Below are positions 27,201-35,290 of a stretch of DNA of 64,000 nt, piece after piece. Source of the stretch: Tateyamaria omphalii (GTDB lineage: Bacteria > Pseudomonadota > Alphaproteobacteria > Rhodobacterales > Rhodobacteraceae); NCBI RefSeq assembly GCF_001969365.1, contig NZ_CP019312.1:1984001-2048000 (forward strand), read 5' to 3'. The translations under genes and the position numbers were made by a program. Below the pieces are notes generated by a model. It was not told the DNA's origin and made no database searches. It worked only from the letters and a program-made list of their open reading frames with translations. Numbering within the stretch: position 1 is the first letter of the stretch; each line of letters starts with the position of its first letter.

Positions 27201-27430
27201 CAGTTCCTCGTATGCTGCGCGACGACTTCTGCCCGCCGTTCCTCGGGGGCATCATGGCGCCCGACTGGCGCCCCAGCGGCCCTAGGCAGCCCAAGCCGTT
27301 GCGCAGTCTGGTTTGCCAGGCGTGCTGGTCTGCCCTTGGGTGTACCGTGGGCCGCCTGCCCGCCGCGGCCGGTTTTGGCCCCGCTGTCTTTGGCGGCCAT
27401 CTTTGTCGAAGACGCAGGTGTCGCAGACAT
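24206..27430 (-). CDS. DUF4157 (eCIS-core) protein with C-terminal PD-(D/E)XK nuclease-like domain
   Basis: A 1074-residue protein and the best effector candidate of the cluster. Residues about 77-86 hold a C-x-C-x3-C-x2-C knuckle common in front of DUF4157. The eCIS-core domain (about 98-170) contains FENRYGSNLDNIRLHTG and the zincin-like HELAH (162-166). A helical middle and a hydrophobic stretch (about 579-607) follow, then a Pro-rich linker. The last 100 residues read like a restriction-endonuclease fold: RFPD (D981), SYEAKNYL (E994, K996) and PVWVFGNAPPSAELANALRQ. Known eCIS cargo often carries DUF4157. Start ATG at 27430 has AAGGAGG. Nuclease action and target are inferred; no immunity gene is visible downstream. 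Confidence 0.8.
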   Translation of the reverse strand: MSATPASSTKMAAKDSGAKTGRGGQAAHGTPKGRPARLANQTAQRLGLPRAAGAPVGRHDAPEERRAEVVAQHTRNCACGGTCPACAAAAAATGGQRLARGDQQRFENRYGSNLDNIRLHTGPAAAAATREVGASAFAFDSSIVLGPSVRPGTQRGDRVLAHELAHIALGDSHGAIRRAPPENESEQARALRTDAQAEKRDPAAGATTADLLDENRISIATLSDSADHTRRVLARVIGRRGLDETGVLVGRMEGEAASDLGTADTRTVSGIARAQYDLLKEDWDRFSLMVRTLAAMRLEHNIQSLEQWAGYVRGMPDTRVRADMVASDHLNFLDRAMERPYVGPINMLEQAEVWATTASPGEREFAAAVNRGEVHGGCQHCHSVKAIPDYDRSFSPFAEERVPLHLRARQIAVEDVMNGGWVPPEIMGQTLTGETATGQMRDTFQGPGVTSIMDSIDMTRPQFRALQQQVTGREAHERPVANDMGDLIRQLMIANVIVEDTIGSGADGEQIRGRILGAISSRQEQMRDLKADVNESDYDFFLLQEMVQALIGGVDADVRIMMRTSQATKAQEKQDRAILEAILGIGALLLLVTPLAPLGVGIGVGLAVSQLEQGITGLMEGTDIMRGTGAGVFSEAQEQAAGSMIAGGLANIAMSVVDLGLTGVGAVHSIRAAGAARAADAPTTSLAPRGAGGSSEALRPDMIWSRPQVDDATGTMRFTAQRLTADGAGESIEVMVDMQNRVATARVQTPQGPVTVRFGRNGSVIVDPPAGAAASTPNTTGSYPILTAGSGSPDLPGPLRLPPGDPPRLALPPGETSAPALPRSEFDFSDVSGFGEGATGRQFVVSPEGVATPEFAGPRWLVTPEGVVVPDLPPVRSDIPIYMGDLAPGQVPRIDLGQRQIAVGPLPEGMPSWHEVFLNPRPGVTTQTVNQMRRAPSGAARPGQVRGAQLEDFVTEAAGPLAQRGGSGLRTPVTGQMRFPDVRQPMFGNTLSYEAKNYLRWISPTGGGTAALREVPLSSSLSQQVTNDAFLMNFGTTNYRPVWVFGNAPPSAELANALRQAGIPYMMFGDRLVP

Positions 27431-27441
27431 CACAAACCTCC

Positions 27442-27636
27442 TTATGCGATCCCCTCGCCCCCAATCTCGGTAACGGCATTGGCAGCCACGTGCATGACGG
27501 CGATGCGGGTCGCTTCGGCAATGGCTTCGGCGAAGGGCCGCACATCGTCGGCTGCGACATTGTCGTAGACGTGAAGCAAGGCATTCAGCACCGCCTCTGT
27601 GGCGGCCTCATGGGCTTGGTCGGGGTTGATCGGCAT
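27442..27636 (-). CDS. Small 64-residue protein of the eCIS cluster, unknown
   Basis: A mainly helical protein, MPINPDQAHEAATEAVLNAL to TEIGGEGIA, with AAAGGAT ahead of the ATG at 27636. It sits between the two DUF4157 genes in the same transcript, 11 bases before the large one. Its size equals the Afp6-like small protein at 47954, but no clear sequence match is seen. It may be a chaperone or small structural part for the adjacent cargo. Confidence 0.6.
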   Translation of the reverse strand: MPINPDQAHEAATEAVLNALLHVYDNVAADDVRPFAEAIAEATRIAVMHVAANAVTEIGGEGIA

Positions 27637-27661
27637 GGGTGATCCTTTCACAGGTCGCGGG

Positions 27662-29161
27662 CTAGCCCATCGCGGTTTCGCCACCAGGTTGCGGGATGTC
27701 AGGAGTGATGCCCGAGCCGCGCACCGGTTCGACATCAGCGCCCGGGGCAATGGGCGGCGGTGTGGTCTGGATACCAGGCGCGTCGCGCGGCACGGGGAAA
27801 TCTCCCACCTGGTTGTTCTGCAGCAGCCATTCGAACTCGCGACCCTGAGGCACGACAATGATCGTGTTGGCGGCCCCGCCCATTTGCGCTTGACCGTCCT
27901 GATCCGGCACAGGGGTCATCCCGTCGTTCAGACCGTAGGCATCGTGGATGCTGTCGCCGAAAGCCGCGTTGCCGACAAACCCGCTCGAGAATCCGAACAA
28001 CCCGCGGATGGCGGCCCGTCCGCCCGGCGTCGGACCTGTCAGCAGCGTGCCGCTGGGCCGGGCAAAGCCCGTCGAACTGGGAAAGAGAGCACGGAGCCAG
28101 CCATTTTGTTGGACCAGATGCGCGCCGCGCTCTACCGGGGTCATCCCCTGAAGGGGGCCAAACTGTCCTTGCGGGAGGGTCTTTTGCCCAATCTCGTACA
28201 GAAGCCGCTCGCGCATCGGTAATTGACCGTAGGCAGCGTCGTTCTGGGCACCCTGCCGGAACCAGTTTGACAGTGCCCGCGTCGGTCCCGGAATACGGCC
28301 AATCAGGCGGAAGGTGCCGCCGGTGACGACCCCGATTGTTGCGCCGGTGAACCCGTCCACGACGTATGTGTCGACGCCCGAAAACTCGCCGCCATGCACA
28401 TCCGAAATCCCCCGGAATGACATTGACCCGGCCGCCCCGGTCGCCCCCCATGACGCCATGACACTGAACCCCGCAGCGCGCACCCCGTTGTAAATCATCC
28501 CACCCGAGGCGAGCACGACGGCTTCTGCGATCATCTTACCGTAGTCGGCCACGTCCATGCTGGCCACCGTAGGGTCGCCTGGTGCAGGGGCATTGGCCAC
28601 GTTGGGTTTGAGCAGGATGTAACCCCCGGCAATCACCATCGGGATCCAGAACCAGCCATAGACTGCGCCCGGATCCGCGGACAAAAGCGCTGAGCGTCCG
28701 TCCCAGTCGTGCGCCTGGCGTTCCAGCGCGCCCCGGGATTGCGGCGTGCCTGGAATTGCCGACTGGGCGGCGTGGATCAGTTCGTGGCGCAGAACCTCTT
28801 GCCGGGAGGGCGCGCCGGGCAATTTATGACCTTCCCCCAAGAAGACCCGTCCGGCATAGGAAAAGCCGAGCATCCCCATGTCGCGGGCGGCCGCATGGGA
28901 CGCCGGGGTGTCATAGACGTCAATGCGCGGACCACCCGGCGTCAGCGCTCTGCGTTCCGAGGGCGGGCTCGTCATCGCGCCCTTCGCCTTGGCTGTGCCT
29001 TGGCTGACCGGTGTCAAACCCGCCCCGCGGCGCGCGGCCTGCAGCATTTGATTGCTTGACCCACCCGCACTTTGATTGCGTGCCCCTGCGCCCCGGGTCC
29101 GCAAGGCGCCGCCCATAGTGCGGGCCGCCCGGTCGGGTGATCTGCCGGAAAGCTTTTTCAT
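27662..29161 (-). CDS. Second DUF4157 (eCIS-core) protein
   Basis: A 499-residue protein. An Arg/Ala/Gly-rich, disordered N-terminus (1-75) leads to a DUF4157-like zincin domain: RIDVYDTPASHAAARDMGML, then VLRHELIHAAQSA with HELIH at 126-130. Gly-rich, partly hydrophobic segments follow (about 165-215, YGWFWIPMVIAGGYILL), and the end is Pro-rich (PPPIAPGADVEPV). No known toxin domain is recognisable at the C-terminus. Position between the AAA ATPase and the nuclease-type protein suggests a second cargo or a cargo-loading protein. Confidence 0.7.
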   Translation of the reverse strand: MKKLSGRSPDRAARTMGGALRTRGAGARNQSAGGSSNQMLQAARRGAGLTPVSQGTAKAKGAMTSPPSERRALTPGGPRIDVYDTPASHAAARDMGMLGFSYAGRVFLGEGHKLPGAPSRQEVLRHELIHAAQSAIPGTPQSRGALERQAHDWDGRSALLSADPGAVYGWFWIPMVIAGGYILLKPNVANAPAPGDPTVASMDVADYGKMIAEAVVLASGGMIYNGVRAAGFSVMASWGATGAAGSMSFRGISDVHGGEFSGVDTYVVDGFTGATIGVVTGGTFRLIGRIPGPTRALSNWFRQGAQNDAAYGQLPMRERLLYEIGQKTLPQGQFGPLQGMTPVERGAHLVQQNGWLRALFPSSTGFARPSGTLLTGPTPGGRAAIRGLFGFSSGFVGNAAFGDSIHDAYGLNDGMTPVPDQDGQAQMGGAANTIIVVPQGREFEWLLQNNQVGDFPVPRDAPGIQTTPPPIAPGADVEPVRGSGITPDIPQPGGETAMG

Positions 29162-29171
29162 CGCTCGCCCC

Positions 29172-31253
29172 CTACCCTGTCGCCTGCTGCACCAGCTTGA
29201 AGTGCTGCTTGAAGGCAGCAGCGGTCGGGGCGCGGCCTTGCTTGACCAATTGCCTTTCGACCGCCTTCAAAAGCGCCTGCATGGTAATCTTGGCACCAGG
29301 TTGCCCGGCGGTTCGAAGGGCGGCGTCCAGCGCGATATTCCGGATCTCGCCCCCGGTATTTTCGAAATTGCGCGCAAGAAAAGCAAAATCGACATCCCCG
29401 GCGAGCGGCACCTCAGGCGGGAACATCCCCGCCCACAATGTTTCGCGCAGAGCCGCGTCCGGCCTTGGAAAATCAATCACGAATTGGATGCGCCGGGAAA
29501 AGGCGGCGTCCAGCCCACGGGGCATGTTGGTCGTTAGGATGACGATCCCGTCGTGTCGTTCCATCTTTTGCAGGAGATAGGCACATTCGATATTGGCATA
29601 GCGATCGTGCGCCTCTTTGACCTCGGAGCGTTTGCCAAAAAGCGCATCGGCCTCGTCAAAGAAAAGGATCGCATTGGCCTCGCGGGCAGCGTTGAAGATC
29701 GCATCAAGGTTTTTTTCCGTTTCGCCGATGTACTTTGAGACAATGGCAGAGAGTTCGATGCGGTAAAGATCAAGCCCAAGTGCTTTGGCAATCACACTTG
29801 CCGCCATGCTTTTCCCGGTGCCAGAGGCACCGGTAAACATCGCAACCAGACCCCGGGCGGGCCCGAGCCGCCGCTGCATGTTCCAGGTTTCGTAGACCGT
29901 GCGCCTATGCCGCGTTGCAGTGATAAAGTCGTTGATCCGGTCCCGCACCGCCGGGGCCAACACGAGATCATCAAAGTCGTAACGGTCTGCGACCTGGGCG
30001 GCGCCCGCGCTGAAGGCGGCGCTAGATTGATCGCGCGCTGCTGCGTTCAATTGATCGGCTGTCAATCTGCGGTCTGATCCAGCCTGCGGGCAAAGCGCCT
30101 CAACCGCTGCCGCGATTGCGCCAAAGCGCAGGGCGAAAAGGTCGGCAGTGCTCCAGATCGCTTGGGCCTCTGCGTGTAGCCCGTGGCCTTGCAGGTGGAA
30201 TTCCCAGGTGGCTTTACGCTCTGTAACGCTCAGCGCCGAGACAGGCACCGGCCTCGCCGTCGGGCAAAGCCGTTTCAAGCTGGCGGTTTGGTCCGTCAAT
30301 AAAAGGGTTGGTACGTTCAAATCTGTCGCAAGTTGCAGCGCGTCGCGCAGCAAGAAGTCTGCGCTCAGCTCTGCAGCGGATTGCACCAGCAGCGCGCTGT
30401 CCGAGATGGCGGCCAGAACTACTGCCTGACGCAACGCCGCAGCCGGTCGCTCCCCACGCGCCAATGGCCGGGCATCGACAGTGAACACCGCCGCCACATG
30501 CTGGCTCAGTAGGTCGCGGGCATAAGTGGCGCGTCCAGATCCCGCCTCTCCGATCAGCCCGATCACTTGCTTGCCCAGATGGGCGGAGGCCGTTGCCAAC
30601 TGGTCGGTGAAGCCTGCGCGGGGCGGCAGGCTCGGCATTCTGCATGCGGGAGCCTCATGCACTTGAACACCCTCCACAGCAACCGCATAGCTCAGCGGCG
30701 CCCCCATGAGATATGCTGCCAGCCCGTCCTCCAGCGCAAACCCCTCAGGCGCGCTATCGGGTACGTGCCCCAGCAGACCGAACCTACGCAGCTTGCCCTT
30801 GGCCCCGAGCATCCAGCGCGCCGGGTTTGTCGCGCCCCAATCCAACAGGCGCATAATGAGATCCACCGTCAGATAGGGCCGTCCGATATTGTCATTGAGA
30901 TACGCAAAAAGTGGTGCGTACTTCGCGTCGAGATGCGGGGCGAGCGCGATGAGCAACACCTGCTCCTCGCCCACTGTCAGTCCGAGCCGCCGCACTAGAC
31001 CTTTCCAGCGGTCTTGACGGGCCAGCGTTGCCATCGCAACAGGCCATTGCGTGGCGAGTTGTGCGCATAAAGGGCTTGCAGCAGCGGTCTCCTGCCTTGC
31101 CTTCAGCAGCGCATCAACCTGTGCATCGGATATGTAAAGTCCGCGAAACTCGTCTGCCGAAAGCTCAAATCGCGCCCGCAGGCGCAAGGCTGCCCGGTGC
31201 ACCATCAGATCGAGGCACTTTAGCGCGTAGACAAAGGGGCCCTCGTCGGTCAT
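29172..31253 (-). CDS. AAA+ ATPase of the eCIS (Afp15/Pvc15-like)
   Basis: This 693-residue cytoplasmic ATPase is needed in Afp/PVC systems for particle assembly or cargo loading. It has a first, degenerate P-loop, GEAGSGRAT (about 245-255, Lys replaced by Arg), and a second canonical one, TGASGTGKSMA (about 485), followed by Walker B ILFFDEADALFGKRS and a sensor segment with TTNMPRGLDAAFSRRI. The ATG at 31253 lies two bases after the stop of the tape-measure gene. The open frame before it is not part of the protein. Confidence 0.9.
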   Translation of the reverse strand: MTDEGPFVYALKCLDLMVHRAALRLRARFELSADEFRGLYISDAQVDALLKARQETAAASPLCAQLATQWPVAMATLARQDRWKGLVRRLGLTVGEEQVLLIALAPHLDAKYAPLFAYLNDNIGRPYLTVDLIMRLLDWGATNPARWMLGAKGKLRRFGLLGHVPDSAPEGFALEDGLAAYLMGAPLSYAVAVEGVQVHEAPACRMPSLPPRAGFTDQLATASAHLGKQVIGLIGEAGSGRATYARDLLSQHVAAVFTVDARPLARGERPAAALRQAVVLAAISDSALLVQSAAELSADFLLRDALQLATDLNVPTLLLTDQTASLKRLCPTARPVPVSALSVTERKATWEFHLQGHGLHAEAQAIWSTADLFALRFGAIAAAVEALCPQAGSDRRLTADQLNAAARDQSSAAFSAGAAQVADRYDFDDLVLAPAVRDRINDFITATRHRRTVYETWNMQRRLGPARGLVAMFTGASGTGKSMAASVIAKALGLDLYRIELSAIVSKYIGETEKNLDAIFNAAREANAILFFDEADALFGKRSEVKEAHDRYANIECAYLLQKMERHDGIVILTTNMPRGLDAAFSRRIQFVIDFPRPDAALRETLWAGMFPPEVPLAGDVDFAFLARNFENTGGEIRNIALDAALRTAGQPGAKITMQALLKAVERQLVKQGRAPTAAAFKQHFKLVQQATG

Positions 31254-31255
31254 CC

Positions 31256-32917
31256 TCACTCCCCTTGCGCCAGTTGCACAAATTTGCCCGGCACCACTTC
31301 GTAGCGCTGCCGCGCCAGACCGGTGAGGTTGAGCATGATACCGAGGGGCGCATGATCGAGGGTGACATTCACCGCGCTTTCCCCGTCCACAAGCACGCTG
31401 GCCCCCATGGGCAGAATGTTCTGTCGTAGAAAGCCGACGGTTGCATCCGCGAAGCCGGGCAAGCGGTATGCGAGCCGCTTGCATACGATCTGGGCGAGCC
31501 AGGGGATCTGCGGAGTATCGATGGTGAGCGCGAGTGTTTCTGCGTCGGCTGCGGTGGTTGCACTCTCTGCGTCATTTTGGTTGGCAGAGGTTTCAGGTGG
31601 GTGATCCGTTACCTCCATCCAATAACCGTGGTTGCCACAGGTCAGGTACCAAAGGGGGGCGGCTTTTCTCCAACGCACTTTTTTAGCGCCTTCGGCAAGG
31701 AACCAGGGGTGCAAGATTTGCGCCAATCGGTCCGCGCTGATCTCGGGCACCGTGTCCTGCGCGGCTGGATCCGCCTCGAACAGAACCGCAAGCGTGGGGT
31801 CATGGTGCAAGTGTGACAGTTCGGCCCCCAATATGCGGGCGAGGACGGCCTCTTGCGCGGCACAGATCACGCGTAGATCCGTATCGGGAAACAAACGGTT
31901 CCAAGGCAGCGCACGGATCTGCGGCCACAGCAGGAATGCGCCGCCAAACGGGGTTGCCCGCTCCTGCAAAGAGGTGTCTTTGACTTCTGCCTCCGCCATG
32001 CCTGCTGCCTTCGCCACAGCAGCCGAGATGGCACGCGTCTCTGTCGGGTCTAGCGTTCGGGACCGGTCAGCGCTTGCCCAACCAGTGTCCGGCAAGATCT
32101 CTGTGAAAGACTGCGACTTCGCTTGACTTGCGCCCTTGGCGACGTGATCCAGGACCAAGGCGGCCAGCGCACGGACCCGCATTGGGCCAAGGGTCAGCAT
32201 CGGTGCAACCGCATCTGGTCTTGTGGCCAGCAGGGCCAGCACGAAATGATCGTGGCTTTGCCGCGCAGAGAATGGCAGGTATTGCACCTGCGAGACGGCG
32301 GCCCGCGCCAAGCTGTGCAAAGCACGGGGAACCGGATGCGTTGGGGGGGGTGCAAGAAAGGCGTCCAGCACGCATTGCGCATCCTGGCTGCGCAATGCCT
32401 CTAGGCAGCGGTTCAGGTCGGAGGGTCGTAAAGCATTGCAGGCCGCCAGCCCCTGCGGGATGTCCCGCAGCAAAGCCGTGCGGATTGCCACCGAATGATC
32501 AAGCGGTTTCAACCCGTCAAAGTCGAACCAAAGGCCGGAGTGCCAGGCGCGCCCCTGCACCAGATCCGCGAGAAAGGCGGCGAGCCGGGTTGGTTCATCG
32601 TCAAAACGCAAGACATCCGGGCGGGCGATGGCACGCAGCACTTCCACCGCAAGACGCTGCCCCCAAACCCGTGCGATGGTATCCCGATTTATGCTTGTGT
32701 CGATCTCCAGAGTGACCTCCAGCCTTTGAAGATGGATGATGCTTTCCGACCCGCGCCAGTCTCCCGGCATGGCCTGATCCAGAGCTTGCTGCGTTGCTGC
32801 GCTCAGCGCGGTCTTCGCAGTCCGCTCCAGACTGCCCCGGACCTGGTCCGGCTGGGCTTGGGCGCTGGTGCTGCAATCGAGCCGCAGCCGCTGAATGGTC
32901 AGCAGGTCCTCTGCCAC
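31256..32917 (-). CDS. Contractile injection system tape-measure protein (Afp14-like)
   Basis: A 553-residue protein starting at GTG 32917, with AAAGGTAGGTCAGC before it. It matches the layout of the tape-measure/CIS_TMP proteins of eCIS: an N-terminal beta-rich domain (IIHLQRLEVTLEIDTSINRD), long middle helices, VWGQRLAVEVLRAI, and a C-terminal domain with ALPWNRLFPDTDLRVICAAQ. Its place directly before the AAA ATPase is the canonical afp14-afp15 order. It should set tube length inside the particle. Confidence 0.78.
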   Translation of the reverse strand: MAEDLLTIQRLRLDCSTSAQAQPDQVRGSLERTAKTALSAATQQALDQAMPGDWRGSESIIHLQRLEVTLEIDTSINRDTIARVWGQRLAVEVLRAIARPDVLRFDDEPTRLAAFLADLVQGRAWHSGLWFDFDGLKPLDHSVAIRTALLRDIPQGLAACNALRPSDLNRCLEALRSQDAQCVLDAFLAPPPTHPVPRALHSLARAAVSQVQYLPFSARQSHDHFVLALLATRPDAVAPMLTLGPMRVRALAALVLDHVAKGASQAKSQSFTEILPDTGWASADRSRTLDPTETRAISAAVAKAAGMAEAEVKDTSLQERATPFGGAFLLWPQIRALPWNRLFPDTDLRVICAAQEAVLARILGAELSHLHHDPTLAVLFEADPAAQDTVPEISADRLAQILHPWFLAEGAKKVRWRKAAPLWYLTCGNHGYWMEVTDHPPETSANQNDAESATTAADAETLALTIDTPQIPWLAQIVCKRLAYRLPGFADATVGFLRQNILPMGASVLVDGESAVNVTLDHAPLGIMLNLTGLARQRYEVVPGKFVQLAQGE

Positions 32918-32923
32918 GCTGAC

Positions 32924-35287
32924 CTACCTTTCGCCCAGCGCGATGAACATGAACCGCGTGTCAGTTTCCCCAAGGGGCGCCCCGTTCTCATCGACCGTGT
33001 CATAGCAACGCAAGGTGACTTGCGTGGCACTGACATTTTGCACCGAAATCAGATTGTCTATGTCGCTAATTGTGGTTGCAGTGACGAAAGGCGCGGCAGC
33101 AAACGCTGGGTTGAAGGTGATCCGATACACCCCGGTTTCCACCTGCACTGCGGAAAACCCCTGCCCGCGCGCCACGGTGCCACCGGGGCTGATCTCTCCC
33201 CCCAGCATGCGCATGTTAGGCGTCGTGCCAACGGCAAAGAACTCACCCGTATCGCCCAGCTTGACGTTGCCACGCACATCCAGCGCCTCTGTCGGGGCAT
33301 CAGTCCCAATTCCCACTTCTCGTCCATTAACGTCGATGGACAGGGCTGGCGTGCCAGCTCCGGTCTGGAAAACGAAACGGTCGCCCACGTCCCTGTATTG
33401 AAGTCCCCACTCAGGCGACGCCGGGCTGTGGGCCAGCACCATGCGATCTACATTGTTAATATTGGCCTCGAACATAAAGACCAGGGGGTCAGAACCGGGT
33501 TTGAACCCGATGGTCCCGTCGATGGTAACATCGGTATAGGGGTCCTCTGTTCGCAACCCTATTTGGCCGTCTCCGATGATGCCAAAGTTGTTGTCGCCCC
33601 CGGTCAGATGACCGATCCAGGTCGTGTGATTGGGGTTAAACTCATCCCCGCCATTGCCGGTTTGCTGAAATTGCATCCGAGGTGGATCATTCTGGTCCGA
33701 GATCACGACCAAGGGCGCGCTCTGTTCACCGTATTCGATCCAGAACCGGCCCGCGTCGCCCTCATCCCCACCATCGCCAACCCGCATCCACATGCGGTCA
33801 CCGAGGCCAGAACTGGCTCCAACCGGCACATCCGACACCTCCAGCTTGGCCCGAGGGGCAGTATTGGCAATACCCACGCGGCCTGACGCGTCAAGGTAAA
33901 GGGCGCCAGGCTCCTCCCCCAGCTTGTTGAAACTAAGGCTCTCGCCATCCAGCCACAGCGCCATCTCCCACTGCCCGGCACCGCCAACGTCTTCGATCCG
34001 GAACACATGCCAGATCGGTTCATCAGTGGTGCTGTCCGTTTCCGGATCAAAGACAGGTGTGGTGCCTTCGAGCCCACGCACGGTAAAAGGCGCGACCAGG
34101 TCGCTGTCGGGCACCTGTGCCGTACCTACACCAACCTTGCCGTCATCCTGAACGACAAAATGCGCCTGCCCCGTCACCGTCTGATCGCAGATGGTAGTTC
34201 CCGACACGGACGCGGGCCCAATGGTAAAGCGGTTGTGCCCATCGGTTGCTGGCCCGAGAAGGACGCGCAGATCATCCCCGTTCTTGGGGTTGGCGGCCCG
34301 TTCCAGCAACAGCGGGTCAATCGGTTCAATGGCGACGCCCCCGGCGAGATTGGAGACGTAGTCGCGCCCGCGTTCGTCGCGAAACTCGACCTGCTTGCCA
34401 AAGACGCGCAGGTCGCCAGTGAGGCGGGTGTCGCCCTCAAGCCAGATCAACTCCCGCGCGGAAAGTACATCGTCACAGATCGTATAGTCGCTGGGTACTT
34501 CGGTGCGGGCCGTGCAGGCTTCGCTGATGTTCGCATCGAAAGGTGTCGCCCGATCCCGCAACCGGATCAGCCCATTGGCCGCAAAAATATCTTGGGCGAT
34601 CGTCCCGAATTGACGGCGAAAGATGCGGCCAGCCACCAGGAGATCATCCGCAGGCTGGCGAAAACTATTGGTGACCGCGTCCCAGGACACCATGCCGAGC
34701 GGCACCAGCCAGATGCTGTCTTCGTCATCAATCGGAAATTCTTGAAACGGCACGCTGCCGTCGCAGTGCAGCGGGGCATCAGGGTCGGTCGCATTGGCTG
34801 CCTCGCGGGCATCGCCGACGATGGCCCCGGCGATCGAGACACCGCTTTGCCGATCAACAACATTGGGGCGCTGACCAACCTCGATGGCAAAGCTTTCTTC
34901 GATCCGCTCAAAAGCATCTTCGGCGTCACAGGTGTTAAAGCCCGGCCGGGCACCCCGAATTGGGGTCTGGTCATATCGGATCCAGACCTGCACCGGACCG
35001 GTGTTGATCCCTTGCAGCTTGTCAGTTGGCACTTCGGTTGGCGTCGTCACCACGATGAGGCGACCATATCCGTCAATGGCGACACCCGGTGTGACCGAGA
35101 CCTGAAACTCGCCCGGCCCAATCTCACTGGCCACCAGTTGCAGGCCCGCCGCGACGCCCCAGGAATGGGAACTCAGCGCATGACGCGCCTCTGCCGTACG
35201 GAAGTAGTCAACGATGGCGCCAAGGTCAGCAGCCCCAAGGTATTGTCCCTCAAAAAAGCTCGGTTGCACAGATGAAACAGAGACCAT
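32924..35287 (-). CDS. Probable eCIS tail-fibre/spike protein with repeats
   Basis: A 787-residue protein. The N-terminal domain (about 9-100; SFFEGQYLGAADLGAIVDYF, WGVAAGLQLV) is shared with the next two genes. The long C-terminal half has beta-rich, repeat-like units with the VGIGT signature known from tail fibres: VGVGTAQVPDSDL, VGIANTAPRAKLEVSD, IGLRTEDPYTDVTIDG, VGIGTDAPTEALDVRGNVKL. The ending RFMFIALGER is that of a receptor-facing beta domain. It is placed just before the tape-measure gene, the usual place of afp13. Fibre function is inferred. Confidence 0.72.
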   Translation of the reverse strand: MVSVSSVQPSFFEGQYLGAADLGAIVDYFRTAEARHALSSHSWGVAAGLQLVASEIGPGEFQVSVTPGVAIDGYGRLIVVTTPTEVPTDKLQGINTGPVQVWIRYDQTPIRGARPGFNTCDAEDAFERIEESFAIEVGQRPNVVDRQSGVSIAGAIVGDAREAANATDPDAPLHCDGSVPFQEFPIDDEDSIWLVPLGMVSWDAVTNSFRQPADDLLVAGRIFRRQFGTIAQDIFAANGLIRLRDRATPFDANISEACTARTEVPSDYTICDDVLSARELIWLEGDTRLTGDLRVFGKQVEFRDERGRDYVSNLAGGVAIEPIDPLLLERAANPKNGDDLRVLLGPATDGHNRFTIGPASVSGTTICDQTVTGQAHFVVQDDGKVGVGTAQVPDSDLVAPFTVRGLEGTTPVFDPETDSTTDEPIWHVFRIEDVGGAGQWEMALWLDGESLSFNKLGEEPGALYLDASGRVGIANTAPRAKLEVSDVPVGASSGLGDRMWMRVGDGGDEGDAGRFWIEYGEQSAPLVVISDQNDPPRMQFQQTGNGGDEFNPNHTTWIGHLTGGDNNFGIIGDGQIGLRTEDPYTDVTIDGTIGFKPGSDPLVFMFEANINNVDRMVLAHSPASPEWGLQYRDVGDRFVFQTGAGTPALSIDVNGREVGIGTDAPTEALDVRGNVKLGDTGEFFAVGTTPNMRMLGGEISPGGTVARGQGFSAVQVETGVYRITFNPAFAAAPFVTATTISDIDNLISVQNVSATQVTLRCYDTVDENGAPLGETDTRFMFIALGER

Positions 35288-35290
35288 GGC

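Noticed and set aside
25427..27568. Open plus-strand frame of 713 codons opposite the nuclease-type effector
   Set aside because: Composition is rich in Arg, His and Cys with no family features; the minus strand has a ribosome-binding site and the DUF4157 domain.
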